From the NCBI GenBank assembly GCA_022510685.1, contig JAFLTA010000022.1, positions 1 to 40,650 of the forward strand: a DNA stretch of 40,650 nt, in the 5' to 3' direction. Source of the DNA: Lachnospiraceae bacterium. GTDB taxonomy: Bacteria > Bacillota > Clostridia > Lachnospirales > Lachnospiraceae. The notes under the pieces were generated by a model. The model had not been told where the DNA came from. It worked only from the letters and a program-made list of their open reading frames with translations, and ran no database searches. Each line of letters opens with the position of its first letter. Position 1 is the stretch's first letter. Both the position numbers and the translations under genes were made by a program. Shown piece by piece: positions 17,083 to 26,158 of this stretch.

Positions 17083-18267
17083 CTATAATTTTTCTAACAG
17101 GCTCTCCCCGATAGTCCCCTCCGGCATCTCCACGGCAAAGTTGTCTGCAATGGTCGCTCCAATCACGGCAAAGGTATCTTCTTCCGGTAGCTGCCCGCCC
17201 TGTTCCATAGACGGAGAATAAGCGACAAACGGTACCTTTTCCCGTGTATGGTCTGTACCTGTATAAGTAGGGTCATTGCCATGGTCTGCTGTCAGAATCA
17301 GTAAGTCATCATCGTTCAAACAGGGCAGCAACTCTCCTAACTTTTCATCGAATCGTTCTATTTCTTCCCCATATCCAATGGGATTACGGCGATGCCCCCA
17401 AAGGGCATCGAAATCCACCAGATTTGTAAAACAAAAACCAATAAAATCACGCCTTGCCATTTCTATCGTCTGCTCCATTCCATGCACGGAAGATTTTGAT
17501 TTATTGGATTCGGTCAAGCCTTCCCCATCAAAAATATCATAGATTTTCCCCACAGAAATCACATCTAAGTCTGCATCTTTCAACGCATTTAACACCGTCC
17601 TTCCATAGGGTTTCAGTGCGTAATCATGACGGTTAGATGTGCGGGTAAACTCTCCCCGTTTCTTTCCCACATACGGTCTGGCGATGACTCTGCCCACCTT
17701 CCACTCATCCCGCATAGTAAGCTCTCTGGCAATCTCACAGTACCGGTACAGATTGTCTAACCCCATTGTCTCCTCATTTCCGCATATCTGCAATACAGAG
17801 TCCGCGGAAGTGTACACAATCATATGTCCCTTCTCGATTTCTTCCTCTGCAAGTTCTTCCAAAATCGCCGTACCGCTGGCACTTTTGTTTCCGATAATTT
17901 TCCTTCCGGTCCGCTTCTCCAACTCCTGTATCAACTCCGGCGGAAATCCGGTATCCGTAAAAGTCTGAAAAGGCTTTGTCACATGGAGCCCCATCATCTC
18001 CCAATGCCCAGTCATGGTATCCTTGCCACAGCTTTTTTCCCGCAGTGCCGTATACCGCCCCATGGGCTCTTTCACCGGTTCCACCCCCGTCACCGGTCGA
18101 ATATTGGCAAGACCCAACTTTTGCAAATTGGGAATATGAAGTTCTTTCTTCTCCGCAATATGCCCCAAGGTATCCACACCCACATCACCATACTCTGCCG
18201 AATCAGACATTGCACCGATTCCCAGAGAATCCAACACAATCACAAATATCCGTTTATATTTTCCCAT
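17083..18267 (-). CDS. deoB: Phosphopentomutase
   Basis: Interconverts (deoxy)ribose 1-phosphate and 5-phosphate, in nucleoside breakdown. Alkaline-phosphatase-like metalloenzyme: [10 protein letters not shown] binds metal, [13 protein letters not shown] contains the phosphorylated Thr (T84 here, T85 in the Bacillus cereus enzyme), followed by [22 protein letters not shown] and [19 protein letters not shown] with the remaining metal ligands. The ATG at 18267 (MGKYKRIF) matches the family N-terminus and has AAAGG 10 nt upstream; an extension to 18285 starts with TTG. 394 residues, as expected. A weak GTCCG/CGGAC hairpin lies in the 105-nt gap from the dus gene. No nucleoside phosphorylase or deoR-type gene is nearby. 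Confidence 0.96.
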   Translation of the reverse strand: MGKYKRIFVIVLDSLGIGAMSDSAEYGDVGVDTLGHIAEKKELHIPNLQKLGLANIRPVTGVEPVKEPMGRYTALREKSCGKDTMTGHWEMMGLHVTKPFQTFTDTGFPPELIQELEKRTGRKIIGNKSASGTAILEELAEEEIEKGHMIVYTSADSVLQICGNEETMGLDNLYRYCEIARELTMRDEWKVGRVIARPYVGKKRGEFTRTSNRHDYALKPYGRTVLNALKDADLDVISVGKIYDIFDGEGLTESNKSKSSVHGMEQTIEMARRDFIGFCFTNLVDFDALWGHRRNPIGYGEEIERFDEKLGELLPCLNDDDLLILTADHGNDPTYTGTDHTREKVPFVAYSPSMEQGGQLPEEDTFAVIGATIADNFAVEMPEGTIGESLLEKL

Positions 18268-18372
18268 AATAACCATACCTTTCAAAATTAAGTTTTTCCC
18301 GTCCGCATACTAACACTATTCCGGACTTATTTTCTATATAATTTAACTTATTATAAATTGGATTATAATATT

Positions 18373-19317
18373 TTAGCTCTCCTTCAAATTCTGCTCTTCA
18401 AACAGCTTGTGTACCGCAAACTCGTACTCTGAAAGCTTATGACTCTTTTTAATCTTTTTCAAATATTTCTCATGCCCCATAAACTGCGGCGCCATATAGA
18501 GCCAAAGTTCTTTCATTTTTTGCAGCAAATGCGTATCCCCCGATAACTCCTTTTGGTAAGCCCGGAAAATATCCTGATAAAATTCCCATAACTGCTCTTT
18601 GCCCGTCTCCTGTCCCAATACACGAGTAACCAATCCCGGATCAGAAACCAATCCGCGACCTATCATCACTGCGGGAAGCTCCGGAAAGTCCTGTCCTAGT
18701 TTGCGGACATCTTCTACCGTCCGGATATCTCCATTATAACACAATGGATTCTTACATTTCTCATATGCCAGAGAAAAGCATTCTCTATGCACCCCCTCTG
18801 TGTACATCTCCTTCCGTGTTCTAAGGTGGATTGTCAATTCACATATGGGAAACTCATTATACAACTGCAGTAAATCCTGAAATTCCTCCGAATCTTCCCA
18901 GCCGATTCTGGTCTTGATGGAAATATCACCCTTTGCATGGGCAAATATTTCCTCCAGAAATCGTTGCAGTTTCGTTCGATTCTCCCATTTAAGAAATCCG
19001 GCCCCACGCCCTTTTCCTGTCACAGTGCCGGACGGACATCCCAAATTCAGATTGACCTCCTGATAGCCGATTTCATACATTTTTCCCGATGCCTGCAGGA
19101 AATTTTCCGCTTCGTTTGTCAATATTTGAGGAATCAGATATACATCTTTATTATTCTCCGGCAAGATATCCCGCAGCTCTTTGTTTTTCATGATTCCCCC
19201 ATCTCTGGTCACAACAAAAGGGGAATAGTATCTGTCGATACCCGAAAAATGCTTTCTGTGAATATTTCGGTATAGATATCCCGTAATACCTTCCAGCGGG
19301 GCAAAATAATATCGCAT
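18373..19317 (-). CDS. tRNA-dihydrouridine synthase family protein
   Basis: FMN-dependent reduction of uridine to dihydrouridine in tRNA. The protein opens with MRYYFAPLEGITGYLYRNI (FMN-binding barrel strand 1), has VNLNLGCPSGTVTGKGRGAG with the catalytic Cys at 94, ISIKTRIGW, LTIHLRTRKEMY and a C-terminal FMN phosphate site AVMIGRGLVSDP. Its 314 residues and the sequence around the Cys fit the Dus family but not clearly DusA, B or C. The ATG at 19317 has GGAGATGCC before it; an upstream in-frame start would overlap the lipid kinase. It follows that kinase by 13 nt. Confidence 0.92.
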   Translation of the reverse strand: MRYYFAPLEGITGYLYRNIHRKHFSGIDRYYSPFVVTRDGGIMKNKELRDILPENNKDVYLIPQILTNEAENFLQASGKMYEIGYQEVNLNLGCPSGTVTGKGRGAGFLKWENRTKLQRFLEEIFAHAKGDISIKTRIGWEDSEEFQDLLQLYNEFPICELTIHLRTRKEMYTEGVHRECFSLAYEKCKNPLCYNGDIRTVEDVRKLGQDFPELPAVMIGRGLVSDPGLVTRVLGQETGKEQLWEFYQDIFRAYQKELSGDTHLLQKMKELWLYMAPQFMGHEKYLKKIKKSHKLSEYEFAVHKLFEEQNLKES

Positions 19318-19330
19318 GGCATCTCCTTTT

Positions 19331-20224
19331 TCAGTGTTTTCTGTTGCACACAATCGGAAGCACCCTCTTGTGATTGACCATATCTACCTCATCCACGATA
19401 CCACCGTCTTCACCGTCTAACGTCCATTGAATGTCATCGTCACTGACAATATGAAAATGACCGGAACTGATACTCACAATCTGCTCGTTATCCAGATTTC
19501 TGGTTACCAGTGAATTTAGAACAGTCTGTAACTCGAGAGGATTTTTCGGCATACGGACAAACAATGCCTCAAACAATCCATCATCCATTTTAATGTCTCT
19601 TTCCGCATAAGCCTTAAATCCTGCCACAGATTCCGAATTGCTGATAAGTCCCAGTACAAACTCATCCTCCACAGCACCATCATCGTATACAATTTTCATA
19701 TGATGCGGCTTGATTTCAGCAACATGTTTCAACGCCTCCATAAAATACGCCGTCTTTCCAAATGTATTTTTCAACTCCTGAGATGTCTGATGTGATACCT
19801 CCGTAAAAGCTCCGAAACCCGCCACATAGGTAAAATACCTATCATTAAACTGTCCTAAATCACAGTGAAATACATTTCCACGCACCACCATAGCTGCCGC
19901 TTTTTTCATAATTTTAGGTATTTTTAAGCTGGTGGCAAAATCATTCACCGTTCCTGCCGGAATATATCCACACACCGGCGGATTCTCCAACTGCATTATA
20001 CCGGCAGCCATTTCATTCATGGTTCCGTCACCTCCGGAACATACCGCATAGTCAAACTCCGTACCTCTCTCAGCGATGAGCTGTGTGACATCTCCCTGTG
20101 CCCGTGTGGCAAAGATAGTCACTTCAAACTCCGCATTACAAAACTCCTGAATGATATCAGACAACTTATCCCTTATTTTCTCCTTTCCCGCCATAGGATT
20201 GTAAACAAACAACATCTTTTTCAT
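19331..20224 (-). CDS. Diacylglycerol kinase family lipid kinase
   Basis: DagK/YegS-type lipid kinase that phosphorylates diacylglycerol or a related membrane lipid. The nucleotide site reads FVYNPMAGKEK near the N-terminus and CSGGDGTMNEMAAGI further in; GYIPAGTVNDFA is the third family motif. The C-terminal beta-sandwich follows (VAGFKAYAERDIKMDDGLFEALFVR, then WTLDGEDGG). About 298 residues, normal. The start is uncertain between ATG 20224 and GTG 20236, both near AGGGTAGG. It sits between queA and a dus gene in a tight operon; that is not a functional hint. Confidence 0.9.
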   Translation of the reverse strand: MKKMLFVYNPMAGKEKIRDKLSDIIQEFCNAEFEVTIFATRAQGDVTQLIAERGTEFDYAVCSGGDGTMNEMAAGIMQLENPPVCGYIPAGTVNDFATSLKIPKIMKKAAAMVVRGNVFHCDLGQFNDRYFTYVAGFGAFTEVSHQTSQELKNTFGKTAYFMEALKHVAEIKPHHMKIVYDDGAVEDEFVLGLISNSESVAGFKAYAERDIKMDDGLFEALFVRMPKNPLELQTVLNSLVTRNLDNEQIVSISSGHFHIVSDDDIQWTLDGEDGGIVDEVDMVNHKRVLPIVCNRKH

Positions 20225-20260
20225 TTCTCTGTACACCTACCCTTTCTATTTCAACAAATT

Positions 20261-21286
20261 CTAAACAATTATCATGGCATCTCCAAAAGAAAAAAATCGG
20301 TACCGTTCCTTTACCGCCTCCACATAGGCGTTCATAATATGTTCTTTCCCCGCCAGTGCAGACACTAACATTAACAGTGTAGATTCCGGCAAATGGAAAT
20401 TGGTAATGAGGCAATCCAATATCCGAAACCGATACCCGGGATAAATAAAAATATCGGTTTCTCCCTCTCCCGCATGTATTATACCGCTTTCATCGGATGC
20501 AGATTCCACTGTACGACAACTGGTAGTTCCCACACAAATCACTCTGCCCCCATTACGTTTTGTATCGTTTATGATCTGCGCTGCCCCCTCCGTCACCTGA
20601 TAAAATTCCGTATGCATGTGATGACTTTCCACATCATCCACTTTTACAGGACGAAATGTTCCCAACCCTACATGCAAAGTCACATTTGCTATGGCAATTC
20701 CCATATCCGCTATCTGCTGCAATAACTCTTTCGTAAAGTGTAAGCCTGCCGTCGGTGCTGCCGCAGAGCCTTCGTATTTTGCATACACCGTTTGATAACG
20801 GTTTTTATCCTGCAGTTTATGTGTAATGTAAGGTGGCAGGGGCATCTGTCCCAGTGCATCCAGAATCTCCTCAAAAATCCCCTCATATTCAAAGCGAATC
20901 AGTCGGTTCCCTTCCTCTGCGATTTCCAGCACCTCTGCCCGCAACAAACCATCACCAAAGGTAAGACGCATACCCGGACGCGCTTTTCTTCCGGGTTTGA
21001 CTAAAGTTTCCCACACATTGTCTCCCTTACGCTTCAGAAGCAATACTTCAACCTTGCCACCGGTCCCCTCCCGTTCCCCTATCAACCTGGCAGGAATCAC
21101 TTTTGTATCATTTATGACCAGGCAATCCCCGGGACGCAGATACTCCGTAATATCCCGAAATCCCCGATGGATAATCTCCCCTGTGCTTTTATCCAAAACC
21201 ATCAACCTGGAGGATGCTCTGTCTTCCAACGGGTCCTGAGCAATCAACTCCTCCGGTAAATCATACGCAAAATCAACTGTCTTCAT
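20261..21286 (-). CDS. queA: S-adenosylmethionine:tRNA ribosyltransferase-isomerase
   Basis: Adds the cyclopentane ring precursor from SAM to preQ1 in tRNA, making epoxyqueuosine. Family motifs: [19 protein letters not shown] at the start, [69 protein letters not shown] and [15 protein letters not shown]. 341 residues is full length. GGGAGAGAATTT precedes the ATG. Its usual partner tgt is not in the window; the neighbours are a HAD phosphatase and a lipid kinase. Confidence 0.97.
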   Translation of the reverse strand: MKTVDFAYDLPEELIAQDPLEDRASSRLMVLDKSTGEIIHRGFRDITEYLRPGDCLVINDTKVIPARLIGEREGTGGKVEVLLLKRKGDNVWETLVKPGRKARPGMRLTFGDGLLRAEVLEIAEEGNRLIRFEYEGIFEEILDALGQMPLPPYITHKLQDKNRYQTVYAKYEGSAAAPTAGLHFTKELLQQIADMGIAIANVTLHVGLGTFRPVKVDDVESHHMHTEFYQVTEGAAQIINDTKRNGGRVICVGTTSCRTVESASDESGIIHAGEGETDIFIYPGYRFRILDCLITNFHLPESTLLMLVSALAGKEHIMNAYVEAVKERYRFFSFGDAMIIV

Positions 21287-21322
21287 AAATTCTCTCCCAA
21301 ACTAAAATACGGCTATCTGCCA

Positions 21323-22132
21323 TTATTGTAATACAAATTTTTCAATTATCATCGCCACTCCGTCCTCGTCATTGGATGCCGTAATGTAATCTGCCGCTTC
21401 TTTCACAATATCCTGCGCATTTGCCATCGCCACACCTAAACCTGCATATTCAATCATGGAGCGGTCATTAAATCCATCTCCCAGAGCAATGACATCCTCT
21501 GCTCCCTGTCCCAATATTTCACAAAGTTTCTTCATGGATTCCGCTTTGCCCACGCCCTTTGGAATCAACTCCAGAAAAAACGGCTCCGAACGCCCCACAT
21601 CAATGCTCTCTCCGAAATGCTCCCGAAATTCCTCCTCCAGCTTCGCTGCCCACTCCGGCTCCGCCGTCCCCAAACACTTGTTAACCGGAGTCACGAGATG
21701 AGAAGCCGGGTCTTCGTAAGGGTAAATCTTTAACCCGTTAATTCTCGCCTCTAATTCCATATAATCATCCACAATCTCTCCGGAAATAATGCCCTCCTTC
21801 TGATACGTCATCATCCCAATCCCTTTTTCCTTTGCCATGGCAAACAATTTCGGCACAATTTCTTCCGGCATCGTACACTGGTACAAAATTTCTCCCGTTT
21901 TGCAATCCTGTATCCTGGCTCCATTATAGGATAGCATATATCCACCATTTACATCCATACCTAATCGCTTTGCCACTGACCAGACACCCGGAGTGGGGCG
22001 TCCACTTGCCAAAACCACAATATGTCCCTGTTTCTGCGCATTGTGGAGCGCAGCTTTATTTCTCCGGGAAATCTCTTTCCTGGAATTCGTCAATGTCCCG
22101 TCCAAATCCAATGCTATAATCTTTCGTGTCAT
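21323..22132 (-). CDS. Cof-type HAD-IIB sugar-phosphate phosphatase
   Basis: Haloacid dehalogenase superfamily hydrolase, subclass IIB. Motif I is LDLDGTLTNS with nucleophile and acid Asp; motif II is VVLASGRPT; motif III and IV lie in KGVGKAESMKKL and VIALGDGFNDRSMIEYAG. Members dephosphorylate sugar phosphates, flavin precursors or nucleotides, and this one's substrate cannot be told. The ATG at 22132 follows GGAGAGAAACG; longer versions lack a ribosome binding site. About 269 residues, as typical. It lies 68 nt after the ABC exporter. Confidence 0.9.
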   Translation of the reverse strand: MTRKIIALDLDGTLTNSRKEISRRNKAALHNAQKQGHIVVLASGRPTPGVWSVAKRLGMDVNGGYMLSYNGARIQDCKTGEILYQCTMPEEIVPKLFAMAKEKGIGMMTYQKEGIISGEIVDDYMELEARINGLKIYPYEDPASHLVTPVNKCLGTAEPEWAAKLEEEFREHFGESIDVGRSEPFFLELIPKGVGKAESMKKLCEILGQGAEDVIALGDGFNDRSMIEYAGLGVAMANAQDIVKEAADYITASNDEDGVAMIIEKFVLQ

Positions 22133-22200
22133 CGTTTCTCTCCTATGATTCAAGTTTCTCCCACATCCAAATCTCTGAAACAAACATATCACCCGGCGCA

Positions 22201-23931
22201 TTACGAATACTGACTATTGTATAGCTCGCTGTAAAAACCGCCCGCTGCCATCAAGCTCTCATGATTGCCCTGTTCGATAATATTTCCGTCTTTCATCACT
22301 AATATAATATCCGCATTTTCAATTGTAGACAAGCGGTGCGCAACAATAAAACTGGTGCGCCCGACCATCAGTTTAGCAAACGCCCTCTGTATTCGGATTT
22401 CCGTCCGGGTGTCTATGGAAGAAGTAGCCTCGTCCAGTATCAACATTACCGGCTTGGAAAGCATGATACGTGTAATGCTGAGAAGCTGCTTCTGTCCCTG
22501 ACTCAGGCTGTCACCATCTTCTTTCACTACCGTGTCATATCCGTTAGGCAGTCTGCGGATAAAACTGTGGGCATGAGTTGCCTTTGCTGCCGCAATCACT
22601 TCCTCTCTGCCTGCGTCAGGTTTTCCCATAGAAATATTGTCGTGGATGGTTCCGTCCTTAATCCATGTATCCTGCAAAACCATACCAAATGAGGTACGCA
22701 AATCGCCTCTTGTCATTTTATATATATCAGTTCCATCTATCAAAATCCGCCCCTCATTGACATCATAAAACCTCATCAACAGATTTATGAGCGTCGTCTT
22801 CCCACAGCCTGTAGGACCCACAATTGCCACACGCTGACCCGGTTTTACCGATAAATTCAAATTCCTGATCAGAGGCTGCTCTGGTACATACGAAAAAGAA
22901 ACATTATCAAAGTCCACCTGCCCGCGTATAGATTCCGGTTTTACCGGAGTTTCCGCATCCGGTGTCTGAGCTTCTTCATCGATTAATGCAAATATCCTTG
23001 CCGCGCATGCTATGGCATTCTGTAATTCTGTAATCACTCCGGATATCTCATTAAATGGTTTGGTATACTGATTGGCATAGCTTAAAAAGCAGGAAAGCTG
23101 TCCCACACTGATACCGCCCCGCAACACAATGAATGCACCGACAACTCCCACTCCCGCATACACAAGATTGTTTACAAAACGCGTGGCAGGATTGACTGTT
23201 GATGAGAAAAAGGTTGCCTGTAGGGAGCATTTTTCCAGACGCTCATTTATGTCATCAAAACGCTGCACAGCTTTTTCTTCATAACTGTATGCCTGCACCA
23301 CTCGCTGATTTCCAATCATTTCATCAATAAAGGCAGTCTGTTCACCACGGATTTCCGATTGCTTCCGAAACATTCGGTGTGTCCTTTTTGCAATAAATGC
23401 TGCCACAAAAAATGACAGGGGTGTTACCAGTACCACTACCAGCGTAATCCATACATTTAACCGCAACATAAAGACCAGAGTTCCGACTATGGTGAGCACG
23501 CTGGTAAACGCCTGGGTAAATCCCAACAGCAATCCATCTGCAAATTGATCCACGTCTGCTATCACCCGGCTGACAATATCTCCGGAAGGATGTCCATCCA
23601 AATATTTTAAAGGCAAACTCTGGATTTTGTCAAAGGCGTCATTCCGAATTTCCCGCATGACCAGATAAGTAATCCGATTATTACATACATTCATAAGCCA
23701 TTGGGACAGTCCGGTAGTCGATAACACAATCAACATTTTCTCAAAAATAGGTTTCAGCAGAGCAAAGTCCACTTTTCCCCGGGATATCATACAGTCAATG
23801 GCATCTCCGGTCAAAATAGGTAAATACAATGTTGTCACAACAGATACGGCGGCAAACACTATGGATATCATCACTAAAAACCAATATTTTTTTATATATA
23901 TCATGATTTTTTTAGTGGTTTCAGATTGCAT
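22201..23931 (-). CDS. ABC exporter half-transporter, second subunit (catalytic Walker B)
   Basis: A 576-residue half-transporter: six membrane helices (about 15-310) then an ATPase domain. The ATPase has Walker A VGPTGCGKTTL, Walker B LMILDEATSSID with the catalytic Glu, and a signature LSQGQKQLLS that departs from LSGGQ. This pairs with the opposite pattern in its partner, the arrangement of heterodimeric exporters with one degenerate site. Start ATG 23931 has AGGAGG 7 nt upstream; it begins 2 nt after the first subunit's stop. The substrate is unknown; drugs, lipids or peptides are typical for the type. Confidence 0.93.
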   Translation of the reverse strand: MQSETTKKIMIYIKKYWFLVMISIVFAAVSVVTTLYLPILTGDAIDCMISRGKVDFALLKPIFEKMLIVLSTTGLSQWLMNVCNNRITYLVMREIRNDAFDKIQSLPLKYLDGHPSGDIVSRVIADVDQFADGLLLGFTQAFTSVLTIVGTLVFMLRLNVWITLVVVLVTPLSFFVAAFIAKRTHRMFRKQSEIRGEQTAFIDEMIGNQRVVQAYSYEEKAVQRFDDINERLEKCSLQATFFSSTVNPATRFVNNLVYAGVGVVGAFIVLRGGISVGQLSCFLSYANQYTKPFNEISGVITELQNAIACAARIFALIDEEAQTPDAETPVKPESIRGQVDFDNVSFSYVPEQPLIRNLNLSVKPGQRVAIVGPTGCGKTTLINLLMRFYDVNEGRILIDGTDIYKMTRGDLRTSFGMVLQDTWIKDGTIHDNISMGKPDAGREEVIAAAKATHAHSFIRRLPNGYDTVVKEDGDSLSQGQKQLLSITRIMLSKPVMLILDEATSSIDTRTEIRIQRAFAKLMVGRTSFIVAHRLSTIENADIILVMKDGNIIEQGNHESLMAAGGFYSELYNSQYS

Positions 23932-23933
23932 CC

Positions 23934-25652
23934 TCACGCCTCCTTCCTGTCCTGAAACTGGGACTGATGAATCTCCCGGTATACATCACAGTTTTGCAAC
24001 AACTCTTCATGCCTGCCCGTCCCTGCAACTTCACCGTCGTCCAACACAATAATAAAATCCGCATACTGAATGGAGGAAGTTCTCTGTGACACAATAAACA
24101 CAGTAGGTTGATACTCCAAATTACGGATAGCCTGACGAAGTTTTGCATCTGTGGCATAGTCCAGTGCCGACGTGCTGTCATCTAAGATGAGAATACCCGG
24201 TTTACGCACCAGCGCTCTGGCAATGTTCAAGCGTTGTTTCTGCCCACCGGACAAATTTCTGCCCCCCTGCTCTACCATTGTATCTATTCCTTTATCTTTC
24301 GCAGAAACAAATTCCCATGCCTGAGCATCTTTCAATGCCTGAATCACCTCTGTCTCTGTCGCATTTTCATTGCCCCACTTAATATTCTCCTGTATCGTGC
24401 CGTGAAACAACACTGCCTTTTGCATGACTATACCAATGGACCGGCGAAGCGTCTCCAGAGGAAAATCCCGCACATCCGTGTCATTAATCCGAACACTGCC
24501 ATCGGTCACATCATAAAAGCGGGGAATCAAATGAACCAGTGTGGATTTTCCTGAGCCGGTACCACCAATGATACCTATAGTCTGTCCCGGCTGCGCCTGA
24601 AAATGAACATTTTCTAACGCGGCATCACCGCCCCCCTGATAACTCATTGTTACATGATCAAATTCCACCTTTGCACCAACAGGATGACCCGACTTACCGC
24701 TTACCATAGAGGATTGCATGTCAAATACAGACTGCACACGCTTTCCACAAGCGACAGCCTTTGTGGTGAGTATGATCGTATTCGCCAACTTCACTAATTC
24801 CACCAAAATCTGCGTCATGTAGTTGACAAGAGCAATCACATCACCCTGCCCCACACTGCCGCTGTCTATACGAAGGGCACCCGTCCACAGGAGCCACACT
24901 AACGCCAGATTAACGAGCACATATGTCACGGGATTGGTCAGTGCCGCAATTCGTCCTACCAACAGTTGTGTCCGTGTCAATATTTCATTTTCCCCTTCAA
25001 ATGCGGCTACTTCTTCCTCCTCCTTATGGAACGCCCGAATGACACGCACTCCTGTAAGATTTTGCCGGACACGTCCTAACACAATATCAAGCAGCGTCTG
25101 GATTTTACGGTACAAGGGCATGGTAATCAACATAATCCCAAAGATTACAAGTGCCAAAAGCGGAATCAATACTACAAAAATAAATGCCATCTTTGTGTCA
25201 ACGAAAAATGCCATGAGCATGGCACCGAATACAATGAACGGAGAACGCAGAAACAGACGAAGCGCCATATTGATTCCCGCCTGAATCTGGTTAATGTCGC
25301 TGGTCATGCGGGTAATCATTGTGGATGTCCCTAATGTGTCCATCTCCCGAAACGAAAGACTCTCCAGTTTCACAAACAGCCCATGCCTAAGCTTTGCTGC
25401 AAACCCCACAGCTGCCTTTGCCGCATAATATTGCGCTGTAATGGAACAAACCATCCCTATTACCGCCAACAGCAACAACACTCCTCCATATCGCATGATA
25501 TAGGCACTATCCCCGTTAGCAATTCCTTTATCAATAATGGCTGCCATCACAAGGGGAACCGCCAGATCAAAGCATGCTTCCAGCAGCTTAAACAGCGGTC
25601 CTAACACACATTCTTTTTTATATTCTTTTAGGTAACCTAATATATTTCCCAT
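23934..25652 (-). CDS. ABC exporter half-transporter, first subunit (degenerate Walker B)
   Basis: A 572-residue half-transporter with six membrane helices and an ATPase domain: Walker A IGGTGSGKSTL, signature LSGGQKQRLN and Walker B GILILDDSTSALD, where Asp replaces the catalytic Glu. It therefore forms the degenerate ATP site with subunit two and supplies the normal signature for the good site, as in TM287/288 and BmrCD. Start ATG 25652 (MGNILGYLKEYKKECVL) has GGAG 6 nt upstream. The open frame extends 165 nt further upstream to the expected transcription start, but without a ribosome binding site I treat that as leader. Confidence 0.93.
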   Translation of the reverse strand: MGNILGYLKEYKKECVLGPLFKLLEACFDLAVPLVMAAIIDKGIANGDSAYIMRYGGVLLLLAVIGMVCSITAQYYAAKAAVGFAAKLRHGLFVKLESLSFREMDTLGTSTMITRMTSDINQIQAGINMALRLFLRSPFIVFGAMLMAFFVDTKMAFIFVVLIPLLALVIFGIMLITMPLYRKIQTLLDIVLGRVRQNLTGVRVIRAFHKEEEEVAAFEGENEILTRTQLLVGRIAALTNPVTYVLVNLALVWLLWTGALRIDSGSVGQGDVIALVNYMTQILVELVKLANTIILTTKAVACGKRVQSVFDMQSSMVSGKSGHPVGAKVEFDHVTMSYQGGGDAALENVHFQAQPGQTIGIIGGTGSGKSTLVHLIPRFYDVTDGSVRINDTDVRDFPLETLRRSIGIVMQKAVLFHGTIQENIKWGNENATETEVIQALKDAQAWEFVSAKDKGIDTMVEQGGRNLSGGQKQRLNIARALVRKPGILILDDSTSALDYATDAKLRQAIRNLEYQPTVFIVSQRTSSIQYADFIIVLDDGEVAGTGRHEELLQNCDVYREIHQSQFQDRKEA

Positions 25653-25823
25653 GGGCAACTCCATTCTGTCATAATCTTTTGCGCATAGCAGAGAACGCAA
25701 CTCTATCAAGACTAACAATCCCTGACAAAGGAAAGTATATGCGTTTTCCCCCACATCCGTCAAGTGTAGCTCCATAAATCCATGCAATACAGCTTTCAAA
25801 GAATAATTTTGATACAACCTTGT

Positions 25824-25864
25824 ATTCTATAATATTTGCTATTCTTTCCCAATTTCAGTATACT
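25824..25864. promoter_or_regulatory. Overlapping divergent promoters of the ABC exporter and the RNA methyltransferase
   Basis: Minus strand: TTGGGA (25852-25847), 17 nt, TAGAAT (25829-25824), serving the ABC genes with a ~165-nt leader. Plus strand: TTGCTA (25836-25841), 17 nt, TATACT (25859-25864), serving the methyltransferase with a ~290-nt leader. The two overlap, so RNA polymerase can use only one at a time. A second plus-strand TATAAT is at 25907-25912 without a good -35. Confidence 0.6.
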
Positions 25865-25950
25865 ATTACGGAGAAAAATATAAGCCACTGGTTTGGAGAC
25901 AAAAGGTATAATATTTATATATCTTGTCATTTTGCACAAAACACGTGACT

Positions 25951-26098
25951 ATTGTGATGACAAGCAAAGTATTTCACATTTGGGACTGCTGAATGGCGTT
26001 GGTGCTTAAGTCTGGTTTTTTCAGACTTTATGCACCATTACGCTATTCACCAAGCGCAAGCGTGTCCCAAAGTGAATACTTTGATTCGCCATCACAAT
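25951..26098 (+). other. 148-nt rod-like inverted-repeat element in the methyltransferase leader
   Basis: Nested perfect or near-perfect stems pair almost the whole element: ATTGTGATG/CATCACAAT (25951-25959, 26090-26098), CAAAGTATT/AATACTTTG (25965-25973, 26075-26083), CAC/GTG plus TTTGGGAC/GTCCCAAA (25979-25986, 26064-26071), GAATGGCGT/ACGCTATTC (25991-25999, 26040-26048), TGGTGC/GCACCA, and AAGTCTG/CAGACTT with a T-rich loop. An unpaired 3' strand (26049-26063) contains CAAGCG twice. It fills most of the non-coding 25871-26158 leader; no terminator follows. It could be a cis-regulatory RNA or a MITE-like mobile repeat; a 6S-like RNA is less likely since nothing ends it. Confidence 0.7.
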
Positions 26099-26158
26099 TC
26101 ATAAAAATCAAGCAATACCTTTTGACCTCCACACCAGTACATAACCAGGAGGAAAACA

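Noticed and set aside
25653..25817. 55-residue N-terminal extension of the first ABC subunit
   Set aside because: The frame stays open to the expected transcription start, but there is no ribosome binding site there, and a good one stands before ATG 25652, which gives the normal exporter length.
25951..26098. The rod element as a free-standing 6S RNA
   Set aside because: The rod shape is similar, but no terminator follows on either strand and it sits inside the leader of a gene, so I list it as a leader structure or mobile repeat instead.
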